This document shows positions 9,890 through 20,288 of a DNA stretch of 64,000 nucleotides, piece after piece (positions within the stretch are counted from its first letter, which is position 1; each line of letters opens with the position of its first letter). A program made the translations under genes and the position numbers. A model generated the notes under the pieces. That model was not told the origin of the DNA and did not search any database. It worked only from the letters and a program-made list of their open reading frames with translations. This stretch comes from CAVPCY01 sp963702525 (GTDB taxonomy: Bacteria; Actinomycetota; Coriobacteriia; Anaerosomatales; PHET01): positions 310,001-374,000 of the forward strand of contig CAVPCY010000013.1 of the NCBI GenBank assembly GCA_963702525.1, given 5' to 3'.

Positions 9890-10784
9890 ATGACCACTCC
9901 GCGCTTCGGCCGCATGATCACGGCCATGGTGACTCCGTTTGCTCCCGACGGCGGACTCGACCTTCCGCGGGCCGCGGAACTCGCCAACAAGCTCATCGCT
10001 GAGGGAAGCGATGCGCTCGTCGTCTGCGGTACGACGGGGGAGAGCCCGACCGTCTTCTACCCGCAGAAGCTCGAGCTGTTTCGAGCCGTCATCGATGCGG
10101 TGGGCGGCAAGGTGCCCGATCATCGCGAACGCAGGCGACAACTGCACCGCCGACTCGGTCGACTTCGCCCGCGAGGTCGTCTCGCTCGGGGTCGACGCCA
10201 TCATGGCCGTCGTCCCGTACTACAACAAGCCACCCCAGGAGGGGCTGTACCGCCACTTCTGCACCATCGCCAACGCGGTCGACGTCCCGGTCATCCTCTA
10301 CAACATCCCTGGTCGTTGCGTCATCAACGCGGAGCCGTCCACGATACTGCGCATCGCACGCGAGTGCCCCAACCTGGTCGCCGTCAAGCAGGCCAATGCC
10401 GACCTGTCGCAGACCGCGACGATACTCGCTGGCGCACCGGAGGGCTTCGAGGTTCTTGCGGGTGATGACGAGCTCACTCTCCCGCTCATGGGACTGGGCG
10501 GGAGCGGCGTCATCTCGGTCGTGAGCCATGTCGCCGGCGTCCGTTTCAAGGAGATGATCGAGGCTCAGGCATCCGGGGACCACACCCGTGCCCTGCGGAT
10601 CCACCTCGAGCTGATGCCGCTGATGAAGGCGCTGTTCCTCACCGCCAACCCGATCATGGTCAAGAAGGCGCTCGAGCTGCAGGGATTCCCGGTGGGTGGT
10701 GTTCGACTGCCGCTCGTGGAGCCCAGTGCCGAGCAGACCGCCGAGCTTGAGCGCGTCATGCGCCACGTAGGGGTTCTCGCGTAG
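9890..10784 (+). CDS. dapA: 4-hydroxy-tetrahydrodipicolinate synthase, with one frameshift
   Basis: DapA condenses pyruvate with aspartate semialdehyde at the entry to the lysine branch. Visible motifs are VVCGTTGESPT (substrate-binding loop), VVPYYNKPPQEGLY, ILYNIPGR (catalytic Tyr) and NLVAVKQAN (Schiff-base Lys). A +1 shift near 10118, in a short C run, is repaired by deleting one base, giving GGKVPIIANAGDNCT. The repaired length is about 297 residues, normal for DapA. It follows the lysC group and precedes rnjA. Confidence 0.95.
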
Positions 10785-10922
10785 AGCAAGCGTACCAACG
10801 AACGGATGCGTCGCCTCGAAGGCGGCGCTTGCACCTGACAACAGCGGAAGGCCGTGACAGCGGCCCCGCACGCCCGAGACGGAGTCTCTTCGTCTCGCTG
10901 GAAGGAGACATCGCCCACCCAC

Positions 10923-12593
10923 ATGTCAAAGAAGAAGCCACCGCGCCTGCGCGTCATACCGCTTGGCGGCCTTGACGGCATCGGCAAGAACATGACGGTC
11001 ATCGAATACGGCGACGACATGATTCTTGTCGACGCAGGCATCATGTTCCCCGACGACGACCATCCCGGAGTGGACCTGATCCTGCCGGACTACTCCTACG
11101 TGCTCAAGCGCAAGCAGAACCTCCGCGGCATCGTCATCACCCACGGCCACGAGGACCACACCGGGGCGCTGCCGTATCTCCTCAAGGACCTTGAAGTGCC
11201 CGTTCCGGTTCTGGGTACGCGCCTGACTCTCGGTCTGATCAAGGGCAAGCTCGACGAGCATCAGATCAAGAAGCCCAAGCTCAGGGAGGTTCGCGACGGC
11301 GGTCACATGTCGCTCGGAGCGTTCGGCTTGGACTTCTTCGCCGTCAACCACTCGATTCCCGACGGCGTGGGAGTCTTCATCCGCACCCCGGTGGGCACCC
11401 TGCTTCACACCGGCGACTTCAAGCTCGACCAGACGCCCATCGACGGTCGACTCACCGACTACGGAGCGCTCACCAAGTTCGGCAAGGTCGGCGTGACCCT
11501 GCTGCTCAGCGACTCCACCGGTGCCGAGCATCCGGGCTCGTGCCGCTCGGAAGCCGAAGTCGGCAAGTCGCTGCGAGACATCATCGGCGATGCGAAGCAG
11601 CGCGTCATCGTCGCCTCCTTCGCCAGCCACATCCACCGGCTGCAGCAGGTGTGCGACGCCGCGATTGCCAACGGGCGCAAGATCGTCGTGACGGGCAGAT
11701 CGATGGTGCAAAACACCAAGATAGCCCGCGACCTCGGCTACCTCACGATCGACGACGACGACATCGTCGACGCCTTCGACACCCACGGCTTGCCGCCTGA
11801 GAAGATCGTGGTGCTGTGTACCGGAAGCCAGGGGGAGCCGCTGTCCGCGCTCGCACGCATGGCCAACGGCGACCACCGCACCATCACCGTCGAGTCCGGC
11901 GACACCGTCATCATCTCGGCGAGCCCGGTTCCCGGCAACGAGAAGGCGGTCAGCCGCGTGATCAACCGGCTCGCGAAGGCGGGCGCGCGCGTCGAGCACA
12001 AGGGCTCGGCCGACGTTCACGTCTCGGGACATGCGTACTCGGAGGAACTCAAGCTGATGCTGAACCTCGTGCAGCCCGAGTTCTTCATGCCGGTGCACGG
12101 CGAGACCCGTCACCTCGTGGCGCACGGCCGACTTGCCGAGGCGGTCGGTATTCCCGAAGACTGCGTCTTCGTGCTGGAGAACGGCGACGTCCTCGAGATC
12201 GACGAGGAGGAGGCCCGCGTCTCGGAGCGAGTCGAGAGCGGCGTGGTGTACGTCGACGGGCTTACCGTCGGCGACCTGGGCCAAGTCGTGCTTCGGGACC
12301 GCCAGCACATGAGCCAAGACGGCATCATCACCGTAGTCGTCACGATAGACGCCAAGTCAGGCAAGCCGATCGGCGAACCTGAGATCGTGACGAGGGGTGT
12401 CGTGCTCGCCGAAGGCGTGGACATGCTCGACGAGGCCCGCCAGCGCGTCGCGAAGGCGGTCGCGAAGACCGGCAAAGAGGGCGTCACCGACTTCTCGGTG
12501 GTTCAGAGGCGCATTCGCGAGACACTCTCCCAGTTCGTCTGGGAGCGCGCGAAGCGCCGGCCCATGATCATCCCCGTGGTCATGGAGGTCTAG
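10923..12593 (+). CDS. rnjA: Ribonuclease J
   Basis: RNase J has endonuclease and 5'-to-3' exonuclease activity in mRNA decay and rRNA maturation. The metallo-beta-lactamase signature HGHEDHTG is present, followed by beta-CASP sequences (LLLSDSTGAEHPG, then FASHIHRLQQV and GRSMVQNTKIARDLGYL) and the C-terminal dimer/accessory domain. ATG 10923 (MSKKKPPRLRVIPLGGLDG) gives 557 residues, the usual length; a GTG at 10854 would add 23 residues of untypical sequence. dapA-rnjA is a known actinobacterial neighbourhood. The gene is intact. Confidence 0.95.
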   Translation: MSKKKPPRLRVIPLGGLDGIGKNMTVIEYGDDMILVDAGIMFPDDDHPGVDLILPDYSYVLKRKQNLRGIVITHGHEDHTGALPYLLKDLEVPVPVLGTRLTLGLIKGKLDEHQIKKPKLREVRDGGHMSLGAFGLDFFAVNHSIPDGVGVFIRTPVGTLLHTGDFKLDQTPIDGRLTDYGALTKFGKVGVTLLLSDSTGAEHPGSCRSEAEVGKSLRDIIGDAKQRVIVASFASHIHRLQQVCDAAIANGRKIVVTGRSMVQNTKIARDLGYLTIDDDDIVDAFDTHGLPPEKIVVLCTGSQGEPLSALARMANGDHRTITVESGDTVIISASPVPGNEKAVSRVINRLAKAGARVEHKGSADVHVSGHAYSEELKLMLNLVQPEFFMPVHGETRHLVAHGRLAEAVGIPEDCVFVLENGDVLEIDEEEARVSERVESGVVYVDGLTVGDLGQVVLRDRQHMSQDGIITVVVTIDAKSGKPIGEPEIVTRGVVLAEGVDMLDEARQRVAKAVAKTGKEGVTDFSVVQRRIRETLSQFVWERAKRRPMIIPVVMEV

Positions 12594-12596
12594 CGA

Positions 12597-13433
12597 GTGG
12601 GCCTTTTCGAGGCGGTCGTTCTCGCAATCGTCCAGGGGTTGACGGAGTTCCTGCCCGTCTCCTCCGACGGTCACCTCATCTTGGTGCCATCCCTGCTCGG
12701 GTGGGAGCGCTTCGGCCTGGGCTTCGACGTCATGCTTCACGCCGGCACGCTGCTGGCGACGTTGCTGTACTTCCGAGCCGACGTTGCCAGACTCGCAGCG
12801 GCGCTGTTCAGCGGACGCCCCGAGCAAGCTTCCGATCGGCGGCTTGCGATTGCTGCTGCTTGGTGCGACGGTCCCGAGCGTCATCGTCGTGTTCGTGCTC
12901 GAGCCATTCGTGAGCGGAGTCGAGCGCCGGCCCGTGGAGCAGCAGATCGTCATCTCGGCGATTGGCCTGCTGATCACGTCCGTCGTGCTGGGCGGCTCCG
13001 AGTTGATCGCGCGCCAAGAAGGCAAGCGATTCGCGGCCGATCGCGGACTCAGCCACCATCCCATGGGGCAGAGCGCTTCTGGTCGGTGTCGCGCAGGGTT
13101 TCGCGGCGCTACCGGGCGTTTCGCGCTCGGGTCTGACGATCGCGGCGGGGCAGTCACTCGGAATCAACCGAGGCGAAGCCGCACGTTTCTCCTTCTTGTT
13201 GTCCATACCGATCATCGCTGCAGCAACCGCGAAGAAGTCCCTCGACATCGCACAGGGCCAGGGCTCGCTGCCGCCACGTGAGCGTCACGTTGACCGGCAT
13301 CGCCGTGACCGCAGTGGTCGGGTACGCGGTGATCTGGTTTCTGATCCCCTTCGTCCGCAAGCACTCGCTGTGGTGGTTCTCTGCCTACACCGCATTTGCA
13401 GGTATCCTGCTGTTGATACGCTACGCACTCTAG
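12597..13433 (+). CDS. uppP: Undecaprenyl-diphosphate phosphatase, with three frameshifts
   Basis: This integral membrane enzyme recycles the undecaprenyl lipid carrier for peptidoglycan synthesis. The two family motifs are clear: QGLTEFLPVSSDGHL near residue 13 and, in a later frame, LPGVSRSGLTIAAG. Three +1 shifts (near 12828, 13057 and 13278) break the gene. Removing one base at each gives a continuous hydrophobic protein of about 277 residues ending at TAG 13431-13433, which is normal for the family. GTG 12597 lies 3 bases after the rnjA stop, so the two are coupled. Confidence 0.9.
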
Positions 13434-13451
13434 AGCCGGGGGCCTCTCTTC

Positions 13452-15683
13452 GTGGCACAGAAACGCACCAGCAGCTCCTCTCGCACCCGATCCGCAGCGA
13501 AGCGCACGTCCTCTCGGTCGCGCGACGTCTCGCCTGCGATCCTCGACGACCGGTCCAAGCGCGACATCATCGGCGTCGTCCTGTCGGCGCTCGCGGTTGC
13601 GCTCATGATCGCGGTTCTCAGCACGGGCAACGGAGTGGCCGCCGGGGTCGCCGCCGACGGGCTCAAGATGGCCTTCGGCGTAGGCGCATACCTGGTGCCG
13701 ATCGGACTGCTGCTCTGGGGGGTCTCCTTCTTCATCCGGGTGGAGATCCACGAGGCACGCACCGGGTTGGGCATCGGCCTGTGTCTGCTCGCCATCATCT
13801 CGCTGGTCGCCCTCACGACACCAGACGGCGAGTATCTTGCCGAGCAGTACGTTGCGACGTACGGCGGCTACGTGGGCGGTGCCATCGCGTGGATACTCGC
13901 AACGCCGACAAGTCCCGCCATCGCCGCGGTCCTCCTGGTGGGACTGCTGGTGGTCGGTCTCGTAGTGACCGGACTGTCGATCTCGGGCGTGGTCGACTGG
14001 ATCCGCCAGCGTTTCGCGCGCTCCGAGCGCGACCCGGGGCCCTCTCGCGCGAGCCGGCCCAAGGAGCGTGTCAACCGAACCGCACCCCTCCGCGCCGATA
14101 GCGACGAAGCCGCGGCTACCGCTGCGGTGCTTCCAGCCCGAGCGGCAACGAAACAGTCAGACCCCGAGGTAGCACGCAAGACCGTCCCGGTACCCAAGGG
14201 CGTCGCCCCCAGGGCCATGGAGGGCTTCGAGCTGCCCTCTGCCACCATGCTCAACCGCACCAATGAGTCCGCGTCAGGACACAAGGCCAGCGAGAACGAG
14301 CTCCGAGCCGTCGCCACGGTGATCAGCGAGACACTCGCGACCTTCGATATCCCGTCGCGGGTCGTGAGCTGGGTCGCCGGTCCCACCGTGACTCTGTTCG
14401 AGGTCGAGATCGCGAAGGGCGTTCGGCTGAGCCGAGTGACCGCCCTCGCTGACGACCTCGCGCTCTCGCTGGCATCGTCCACCGTCCGAATCCTCGCCCC
14501 GATCCCGGGCAAGGCCCTCGTCGGTATCGAGGTTCCAAACGTCCGACGGAGTTCGGTGACACTGGGCGACGTGTTGGCGCCTGCCGGTCAGGGCGGCCCA
14601 CTTCTGCTCGCGATCGGCAAGGACGTGGCGGGCGATCCGGTTCTGGCGGATCTCGCACAGATGCCCCACCTTCTGATCGGTGGCACCACCGGCTCGGGCA
14701 AGTCGGTGGCTATCAACGCCATGCTCATGTCCATCCTGATGCGCACCACGCCCGCCGAGGTTCGCCTCATCCTCATCGACCCCAAGCGCGTGGAACTCTC
14801 GGGCTACAACAGCGTTCCGCACCTGTACGTGCCTGTGGTCACAGAGCCAAAAGAGGCCGCGAGCGCACTCGCGTGGTCGGTGTCGGAGATGGAGCGACGC
14901 CTCAAGGTGCTGCAGATCGCCGGTGCGAAGAACATCGGCGCCTACAACTCCCTCGTTCAAGAGGGCAAGGGTCCCGAGGGCGCCGACGAGATGCCCTACC
15001 TCGTCATCGTCATCGACGAGCTCGCCGACCTGATGATGATCGCCGCGAAAGAGGTCGAGGACTCGATAGTGCGGATCGCTCAGCTCGCGCGGGCCGCGGG
15101 CATACACCTGGTGGTGGCGACCCAGCGTCCGGAGGCCAACGTGGTTACCGGCATCATCAAAGCGAACATCACCAACCGGATCGCATTCAACGTGGCGAGC
15201 GCGATCGACTCGCGCGTCATTCTGGATCAGCCTGGCGCCGAGAAGCTCGTGGGACTCGGCGACATGCTCTACACCACCCCGCAGTTGCCCAAGCCCAAGC
15301 GAATCCAAGGCTGCTACGTGTCCGAGGACGAGATCGACGTCGTTGTCGCCCACCTGCGCGGCCAGGCCGAGCCCGACTATCACGAGGAGATCCTGCATCT
15401 CAAGGTCTCCTCGGTGGGCGGGGGAGTGGATCCCGGAGACGACGATGACCCGCTCATCTGGGAGGCCGCGGACATCGTGGTGACAAGCGGGCTCGGATCG
15501 ACCTCGTTGCTCCAGCGGCGGCTCAAGGTAGGGTACGCCCGGGCGGGCCGGATCATGGACATGCTCGAAGCCAAGGGGGTCGTAGGCCCGCCCGACGGCA
15601 GCAAGCCCCGCGAGGTGCTCGTCGACGTCGAGGACCTTTCGGCCCTGCGAGTGTTCGAGCGCGAAGAAGCAGGTGAGTTCTAA
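13452..15683 (+). CDS. ftsK: FtsK/SpoIIIE DNA translocase
   Basis: FtsK pumps chromosome ends through the division septum toward dif. The 743-residue protein has a basic N-terminus and about four membrane segments (residues ~40-185). A variable linker follows, then a RecA-like motor with Walker A GGTTGSGKS near residue 410 and Walker B LVIVIDELADL near 518. The C-terminal gamma winged helix (LQRRLKVGYARAGRIMDMLE) reads polar DNA sequences. The gene is intact and starts at GTG 13452. It is notable because a candidate dif site lies in the same window. Confidence 0.97.
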   Translation: MAQKRTSSSSRTRSAAKRTSSRSRDVSPAILDDRSKRDIIGVVLSALAVALMIAVLSTGNGVAAGVAADGLKMAFGVGAYLVPIGLLLWGVSFFIRVEIHEARTGLGIGLCLLAIISLVALTTPDGEYLAEQYVATYGGYVGGAIAWILATPTSPAIAAVLLVGLLVVGLVVTGLSISGVVDWIRQRFARSERDPGPSRASRPKERVNRTAPLRADSDEAAATAAVLPARAATKQSDPEVARKTVPVPKGVAPRAMEGFELPSATMLNRTNESASGHKASENELRAVATVISETLATFDIPSRVVSWVAGPTVTLFEVEIAKGVRLSRVTALADDLALSLASSTVRILAPIPGKALVGIEVPNVRRSSVTLGDVLAPAGQGGPLLLAIGKDVAGDPVLADLAQMPHLLIGGTTGSGKSVAINAMLMSILMRTTPAEVRLILIDPKRVELSGYNSVPHLYVPVVTEPKEAASALAWSVSEMERRLKVLQIAGAKNIGAYNSLVQEGKGPEGADEMPYLVIVIDELADLMMIAAKEVEDSIVRIAQLARAAGIHLVVATQRPEANVVTGIIKANITNRIAFNVASAIDSRVILDQPGAEKLVGLGDMLYTTPQLPKPKRIQGCYVSEDEIDVVVAHLRGQAEPDYHEEILHLKVSSVGGGVDPGDDDDPLIWEAADIVVTSGLGSTSLLQRRLKVGYARAGRIMDMLEAKGVVGPPDGSKPREVLVDVEDLSALRVFEREEAGEF

Positions 15684-15685
15684 GG

Positions 15686-16441
15686 GTGGGCAAGCTCGGA
15701 GACACACTGCGCGAACGCCGCATCTCACTTGGGGTGAGTCTGACCCAGGCCGAGGAGGGTACGCGAATCCGCGCGCGTCTCATCGAGGCGCTCGAGGACG
15801 GCGACTACGCTCGTCTGCCCAATCCCGGCTACGTCCGCGGGTACGTCTCCAGCTATGCGAGATTCCTCAACCTCGACCCCGTTCCGCTACTCGCTCTCTA
15901 CAAGTCCGAGACCGGCGCGGGAAGATTCCACGAACTCAACTTGCCGCAGGCGGACGAAGCCGTGGCCCCCACCGGTCAGCAGCACGCGATGCCTGCTCGC
16001 AGCGCGCTTGTCACGGTGCTGGTGATCGCCCTGGTGGCGCTCGCCGCATGGGCGGCCATGCGCGTCTGGCGTGGCCCGGAGCCCACTCCGCCGGAGCCGG
16101 CCGAGATCGCCGGGTCCGCCGTCGCGACCCCGAACGCCGTGCCCGCCGATGAGGCCGGCGCCCCGTCGTCCAAACCCGCGACGGCGCTCGAGCCGTTCTC
16201 CCTTCGGGTGGTGGTCTCGAAGGACGGCGCTTCATGGGTCAAAGTGACCATCGACGGCAAGCAGGCATACGAGGGAACGCTCGCCGGCGGACAGGGGAAG
16301 AGCTTCGAGGTCGCGCAGTCGGCGACAGTGGCCGTGGGCAAGCCGTCATCGGTGACGATCTTCAGAGATGGCAAGCGCGTGAAGATCCCCGCGAGCGACG
16401 ACACGCCCACCGTGGTGCTCAAAGCGACCAAGGCCGAGTAG
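15686..16441 (+). CDS. RodZ-like membrane protein with N-terminal HTH
   Basis: The 251-residue protein has a cytoplasmic HTH_25-type domain (LGDTLRERRISLGVSLTQAE to PNPGYVRGYVSSYARFLNL, residues ~3-75), one membrane segment (~110-128), a Pro/Ala-rich linker, and an external domain of the DUF4115 type. RodZ links MreB to the wall machinery in rod-shaped bacteria; many actinobacterial homologues lack a proven partner. It starts 2 bases after the ftsK stop, an adjacency also seen in Firmicutes (YmfM). Confidence 0.85.
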   Translation: MGKLGDTLRERRISLGVSLTQAEEGTRIRARLIEALEDGDYARLPNPGYVRGYVSSYARFLNLDPVPLLALYKSETGAGRFHELNLPQADEAVAPTGQQHAMPARSALVTVLVIALVALAAWAAMRVWRGPEPTPPEPAEIAGSAVATPNAVPADEAGAPSSKPATALEPFSLRVVVSKDGASWVKVTIDGKQAYEGTLAGGQGKSFEVAQSATVAVGKPSSVTIFRDGKRVKIPASDDTPTVVLKATKAE

Positions 16442-16469
16442 CAGTCAACAGTTCGAAAGGGGCGCATCG

Positions 16470-16967
16470 ATGGCCAAGGACAGCAGTTTCGACGTGGTCT
16501 CCGAGGTCGACTTGCAGGAAGTCGACAACGCCTTCCAGCAGGCGACCAAGGAGCTCGTCCAGCGATACGATCTCAAGGACAGCGGCGCGAAGCTCGAGTT
16601 CAGCAAGCACGAGAAGTCCTTCACCCTCACAGCACCCAGCGACTTCGTGGCGAAGCAGGTCATCGATGTGCTCAACACGAAGCTCGTCCGCCGCAACGTG
16701 GACCTCAAGGCCATCTCGTGGGGGGCGTCGCAGGCCGCGAGCGGCAGCACTGTGCGGATCGTCGGCACAGTCGTCATGGGTATCGAAGCCGAGCTCGCGC
16801 GCAAGATCAACAAGGACATCAAGGACCAGAAGTTCAAGGTCAAGGTGCAGATAGAAGGCGACAAGCTGCGCGTTTCGGGCTCGGTTCGTGACGAGCTGCA
16901 AAACGTCATCGCCTTCCTGCGTGAGAAGGACTACGGCATCCCGCTTCAGTTCACGAACTACCGCTAG
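16470..16967 (+). CDS. YajQ-family nucleotide-binding protein
   Basis: This 165-residue protein matches the YajQ (UPF0234) family. It opens with DSSFDVVSEVDLQEVDNAFQ and contains RYDLKDSGAKLEF and ELARKINKDIKDQKFKVK. Family members bind nucleotides or RNA, and one in Xanthomonas binds c-di-GMP. Whether this one does cannot be read from the sequence. It is interesting that another c-di-GMP candidate (rsiG-like) is in the window. GAAAGGGG precedes the ATG. Confidence 0.9.
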   Translation: MAKDSSFDVVSEVDLQEVDNAFQQATKELVQRYDLKDSGAKLEFSKHEKSFTLTAPSDFVAKQVIDVLNTKLVRRNVDLKAISWGASQAASGSTVRIVGTVVMGIEAELARKINKDIKDQKFKVKVQIEGDKLRVSGSVRDELQNVIAFLREKDYGIPLQFTNYR

Positions 16968-16970
16968 CGC

Positions 16971-18284
16971 ATGCCGGAACCATCGCTCGAGACGCCACGT
17001 GTCGCGTTCGCGACGCTCGGCTGCCCCAAGAACGAGGTCGATACCGACAAGATGCGCGCGGCCGTGACCTCGGCGCGCTATGTGGTCGTGGACGACATCG
17101 ACCAGGCTGACGTCGTGGTCGTCAACACGTGCTCCTTCATCCAGGAGGCGACCGAGGAGTCGGTGGCCGTCGTTCTTGAATTGGCCGAGCAGTGGGTGCC
17201 GGCGGCACAGGGACGCCACCTCGTCGTCGCCGGATGCATGCCAAGCCGCTACGGCGAAGAGCTGCGCGCCGCGATGCCAGAGGTCGAGGGCTTTCTTCCG
17301 GTAGCGGACGAACACTCCCTGGTCGTCGTGATCGAGCGCCTGACCGGAGCGCCGAGAGCCGAGACGACCGGCACGTCCGCACGGCGGGCCGACGTAGGTG
17401 CGTCGGCGTACTTGCAGATATCGGACGGCTGTCACCGCAGCTGCGCCTACTGCACCATCCCGTCGATCCGCGGCCCGTACCGCAGCCATGCGATCGCCGA
17501 CATCGTCGATGAGGCGGGTGAGCTGGTTGCTCTGGGCGCGCGCGAGATAGTGCTGATCGGGCAAGACATCACGGCGTACGGCCGTGACCTGCACGATGCA
17601 GCCGCTCTTCCCGACGTCGTGCGCGCCGTGGCCGCGGTTCCGGGAGTCGAGTGGCTTCGACTCATGTACGCGCAGCCCGACGGCGTGACCGATGAGCTCC
17701 TGGCTGCGATGGCCGCGAACCCCAACGTCTGCCAGTACCTCGACATGCCGCTGCAACACGCAAGCCGCAGCGTTTTGAGGGCGATGCGGCGCACGGGTGA
17801 CGGCGAGTCCTATCTTCGCTTGATCGAACGCGTGCGAGACGCGCTGCCCGGCGTCGTGCTTCGTACGACGCTCATCTCCGGCTTCCCGGGCGAGACGCGC
17901 GCCGACGCCCTGGCGCTGCAGCGCTTCGTCGACGAGGCCCGCTTCGACTACGTGGGCGTATTCCCCTACTCGGCTGAGGAGGGTACCGCCGCCGCCGACA
18001 TGTCCGATCAGGTCCCCATTCGCACCAGACGCGCGCGGGCGCAACGCCTCCGCGACGTGGCCGACACGATCGGGTTCGAACGTGCTGCCAGTCGTGTGGG
18101 CGAAACGCTCGAAGTGCTCGTCGAGGGTGTCGACTCCGACGACGGCACCGTCTTCGGACGCTGGCGCGGTCAGGCACCGGACATCGACGGAATCGTGCTG
18201 CTCGACCGAGGCGATCCCGGTGATATCGTTTCGGCGCGTATCGTGGACACCATCTGCTACGACTTGGAAGGCGAGGTGGTCTAG
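16971..18284 (+). CDS. rimO: Ribosomal protein S12 methylthiotransferase RimO
   Basis: RimO is a radical-SAM enzyme that adds a methylthio group to an aspartate of S12. The N-terminal UPF0004 domain has its three cluster cysteines in LGCPKNEVD, NTCSFIQ and AGCMPSR. The radical-SAM cluster is CHRSCAYC (C154, C158, C161), and the C-terminal TRAM domain follows (ETLEVLVEGVDSDDGTVFGR). The sequence LGCPKNEVDTD distinguishes it from MiaB, which is encoded separately at 27.5 kb. The stop abuts the pgsA start. The gene is intact at 437 residues. Confidence 0.95.
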   Translation: MPEPSLETPRVAFATLGCPKNEVDTDKMRAAVTSARYVVVDDIDQADVVVVNTCSFIQEATEESVAVVLELAEQWVPAAQGRHLVVAGCMPSRYGEELRAAMPEVEGFLPVADEHSLVVVIERLTGAPRAETTGTSARRADVGASAYLQISDGCHRSCAYCTIPSIRGPYRSHAIADIVDEAGELVALGAREIVLIGQDITAYGRDLHDAAALPDVVRAVAAVPGVEWLRLMYAQPDGVTDELLAAMAANPNVCQYLDMPLQHASRSVLRAMRRTGDGESYLRLIERVRDALPGVVLRTTLISGFPGETRADALALQRFVDEARFDYVGVFPYSAEEGTAAADMSDQVPIRTRRARAQRLRDVADTIGFERAASRVGETLEVLVEGVDSDDGTVFGRWRGQAPDIDGIVLLDRGDPGDIVSARIVDTICYDLEGEVV

Positions 18285-18984
18285 GTGGCCAACCCCGGCA
18301 AGCGCATGAACGCCGCCAACACCGTGACGATCGTGCGCATGGTGCTCATCCCGGCGTTCCTGGTCATCATGCTCGCCGACTGGCCGACGTGGCTGAACGC
18401 GCCCGCCCCGATCGAAGCGCTTCGCCCCTGGATCGCCGCTGTGATCTTCGGAGTGCTCGCCGCGACCGATGGCGTGGACGGCTACCTCGCTCGGTCGCGA
18501 AACGAGGTCACCACCTTCGGCAAGTTCCTCGATCCTCTTGCAGACAAGTTGCTCGTCACGGCCGCACTCATAGCCTTGGTCGAGCTCGACGTCCTGCCCG
18601 GCATGGATAGCGTTCGTCATCATCGCCCGCGAGTTCATCGTAAGCGGCCTGAGAATGGTCGCCTCCGCCGAAGGACAGGTCATCGCGGCGTCGTGGTACG
18701 GGAAGGTGAAGACCGTCTTCCAGATGGTCGCGATTCCCATGTTCATCGTGAAGGACTCCCCCCTGATCGAACTGTTCGGCCCCGAGTTCGTCCAGTTCTT
18801 CCAGGTGGCCTCATGGGCCGTGATGGGCGTCGCGGTCGTTCTGACGCTGATGTCTATGGTCGACTACTTCCGACACGCGGCAGACGTGCTCGTGGGCCCG
18901 TGGACCGGGGACGATGCCATCGCCATGCTCGCGGCAGACGCGGACGCCGCCGCCGAGGACGCGGCCGACGCGACCACGGACTAG
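18285..18984 (+). CDS. pgsA: CDP-diacylglycerol-glycerol-3-phosphate phosphatidyltransferase, with one frameshift
   Basis: PgsA makes phosphatidylglycerol phosphate. The CDP-alcohol phosphotransferase signature is complete: DGYLARSRNEVTTFGKFLD then PLADK. A +1 shift near 18605 is repaired by removing one base of a short C/G run, giving LPAWIAFVIIAREFIVSGLR, a typical family sequence. The product of about 232 residues is mostly membrane helices and ends in an unusual acidic, Ala/Asp-rich tail. The GTG start directly follows the rimO stop. Confidence 0.92.
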
Positions 18985-18994
18985 GGCGGGTACC

Positions 18995-20277
18995 GTGCCA
19001 CTCAGCGCTGCCGTCGTCACGATCGGGACCGAACTGGTCGAGGGAGCGCGGGTCGACACCAATACCGCCGAGATCGCTCGCGCCCTTTCCCCTCGCGGCT
19101 TCTCGGTCCTGGAGACGGTCAGCGTGGGTGATGACGTCGCACTCCTTGCCGAGGAGCTCTCACGGCTCATCAGCTGCAGGGACCTCGTCGTCACCACGGG
19201 AGGACTCGGGCCCACTCACGACGACATGACGCGCGAGGCCGCCTCGCGTGCGCTTGGTCTCGAACTCGTGGTCGATCCTCGTCTCGCGGGGATGCTCGTG
19301 CCGGTGCAGAGGCGCCACACGGACCCGGCCGCGGCCGAGCAGGTGCTCGCCCAGGCCATGGTCTTGCCTGGAGCCGAGGTCGATCGACTTCACGACCGGG
19401 ACCGCACCCGGTCTCGTCGTCCAGAGCGCGGGCGGTGCGACACTCGCGCTGTTGCCTGGCCCGCCATCCGAGATGCGGCCGATGCTCGCAGCGCTGCTTG
19501 AACGCTACCCGCTGGTCTCCAGCGAGCCGCGGCTCCTCGGCGTTGTGGGGCTCTCCGAGTCCGACGCCCAGGTCCGCATCGAACGTGCCATCAGCTCCAT
19601 CGACAAAGTGGGTTTCACGATTCTCGCCAGACCGGGCGACGTACGCGTCATTCTCACCGACAAGGGGTGCGGGCGAGTCGGGCTCGACAAGGCAGCGGAG
19701 ATCGGCCGCGCTCGCGCTGGGAGAGCACTGTTACGCGGCCGACGCGTCGACCCTTGCCGAAGTCGTGATTCGAGAGGCCGCGTGCTCGCGGACTCACCAT
19801 CGCACTGGCCGAGTCGTGCACCGGCGGAATGGTGGCCGCGGCGCTGACGGACGTCCCGGGTTCCTCCGATGTGTTCGTCGGAGGCGTCGTGGCCTACTCG
19901 AATCTCGCGAAGACGCGGCTGCTCGGCGTTCCCGCGGAGCTCATCGACCGACCACGGGGCGGTGAGCGCGGAGTGCGTCGAAGCCATGGCGCTTGGCGCC
20001 CGCAACGCGTTCGACCAGGCCGACATCGCGGTCGCGGTGAGCGGTATCGCGGGTCCTGGGGGCGGCAGCGTGGACAAGCCCGTAGGCACGGTCTGGTTCG
20101 CCGTGCTGTCGAGCCGGACCGCTCTCGAGGCCGCAAGCTCGGAGAGCCGCCACGGCGGGCATCCAGTTCCGTCGCGCGTTGCCTCCCACGAGCCGCGAGG
20201 CTGTTCGCGCCCGCGCTACGTCGATAGCGCTCGACTGCCTGCGCCGAGCGATACTCGGCATGGATCTGCGGGCGTAG
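18995..20277 (+). CDS. cinA: CinA-like protein, with five frameshifts
   Basis: The N-terminal molybdopterin-binding-like domain shows VVTIGTELVEGARVDTNT and TTGGLGPTHDDMTREA. The C-terminal nicotinamide-nucleotide amidase domain shows LAESCTGGMVAAALTDVPG and SGIAGPGGGSVDKPVGTVWF. Family members hydrolyse ADP-ribose and deamidate NMN in pyridine-nucleotide recycling. Five +1 shifts (near 19384, 19710, 19785, 19950 and 20145) break the reading; all five conserved blocks occur in order, giving about 427 residues ending at TAG 20275-20277. cinA just upstream of recA is a classic arrangement. This is one of the worst-affected stretches in the window. Confidence 0.88.
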
Positions 20278-20288
20278 GGGGGCCGACC

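Noticed and set aside
16419..18746. A 775-residue open frame on the minus strand
   Set aside because: It lies opposite yajQ, rimO and pgsA, all clear genes. Its composition (His/Asp/Arg/Val-rich) is what the complement of GC-rich codons gives.
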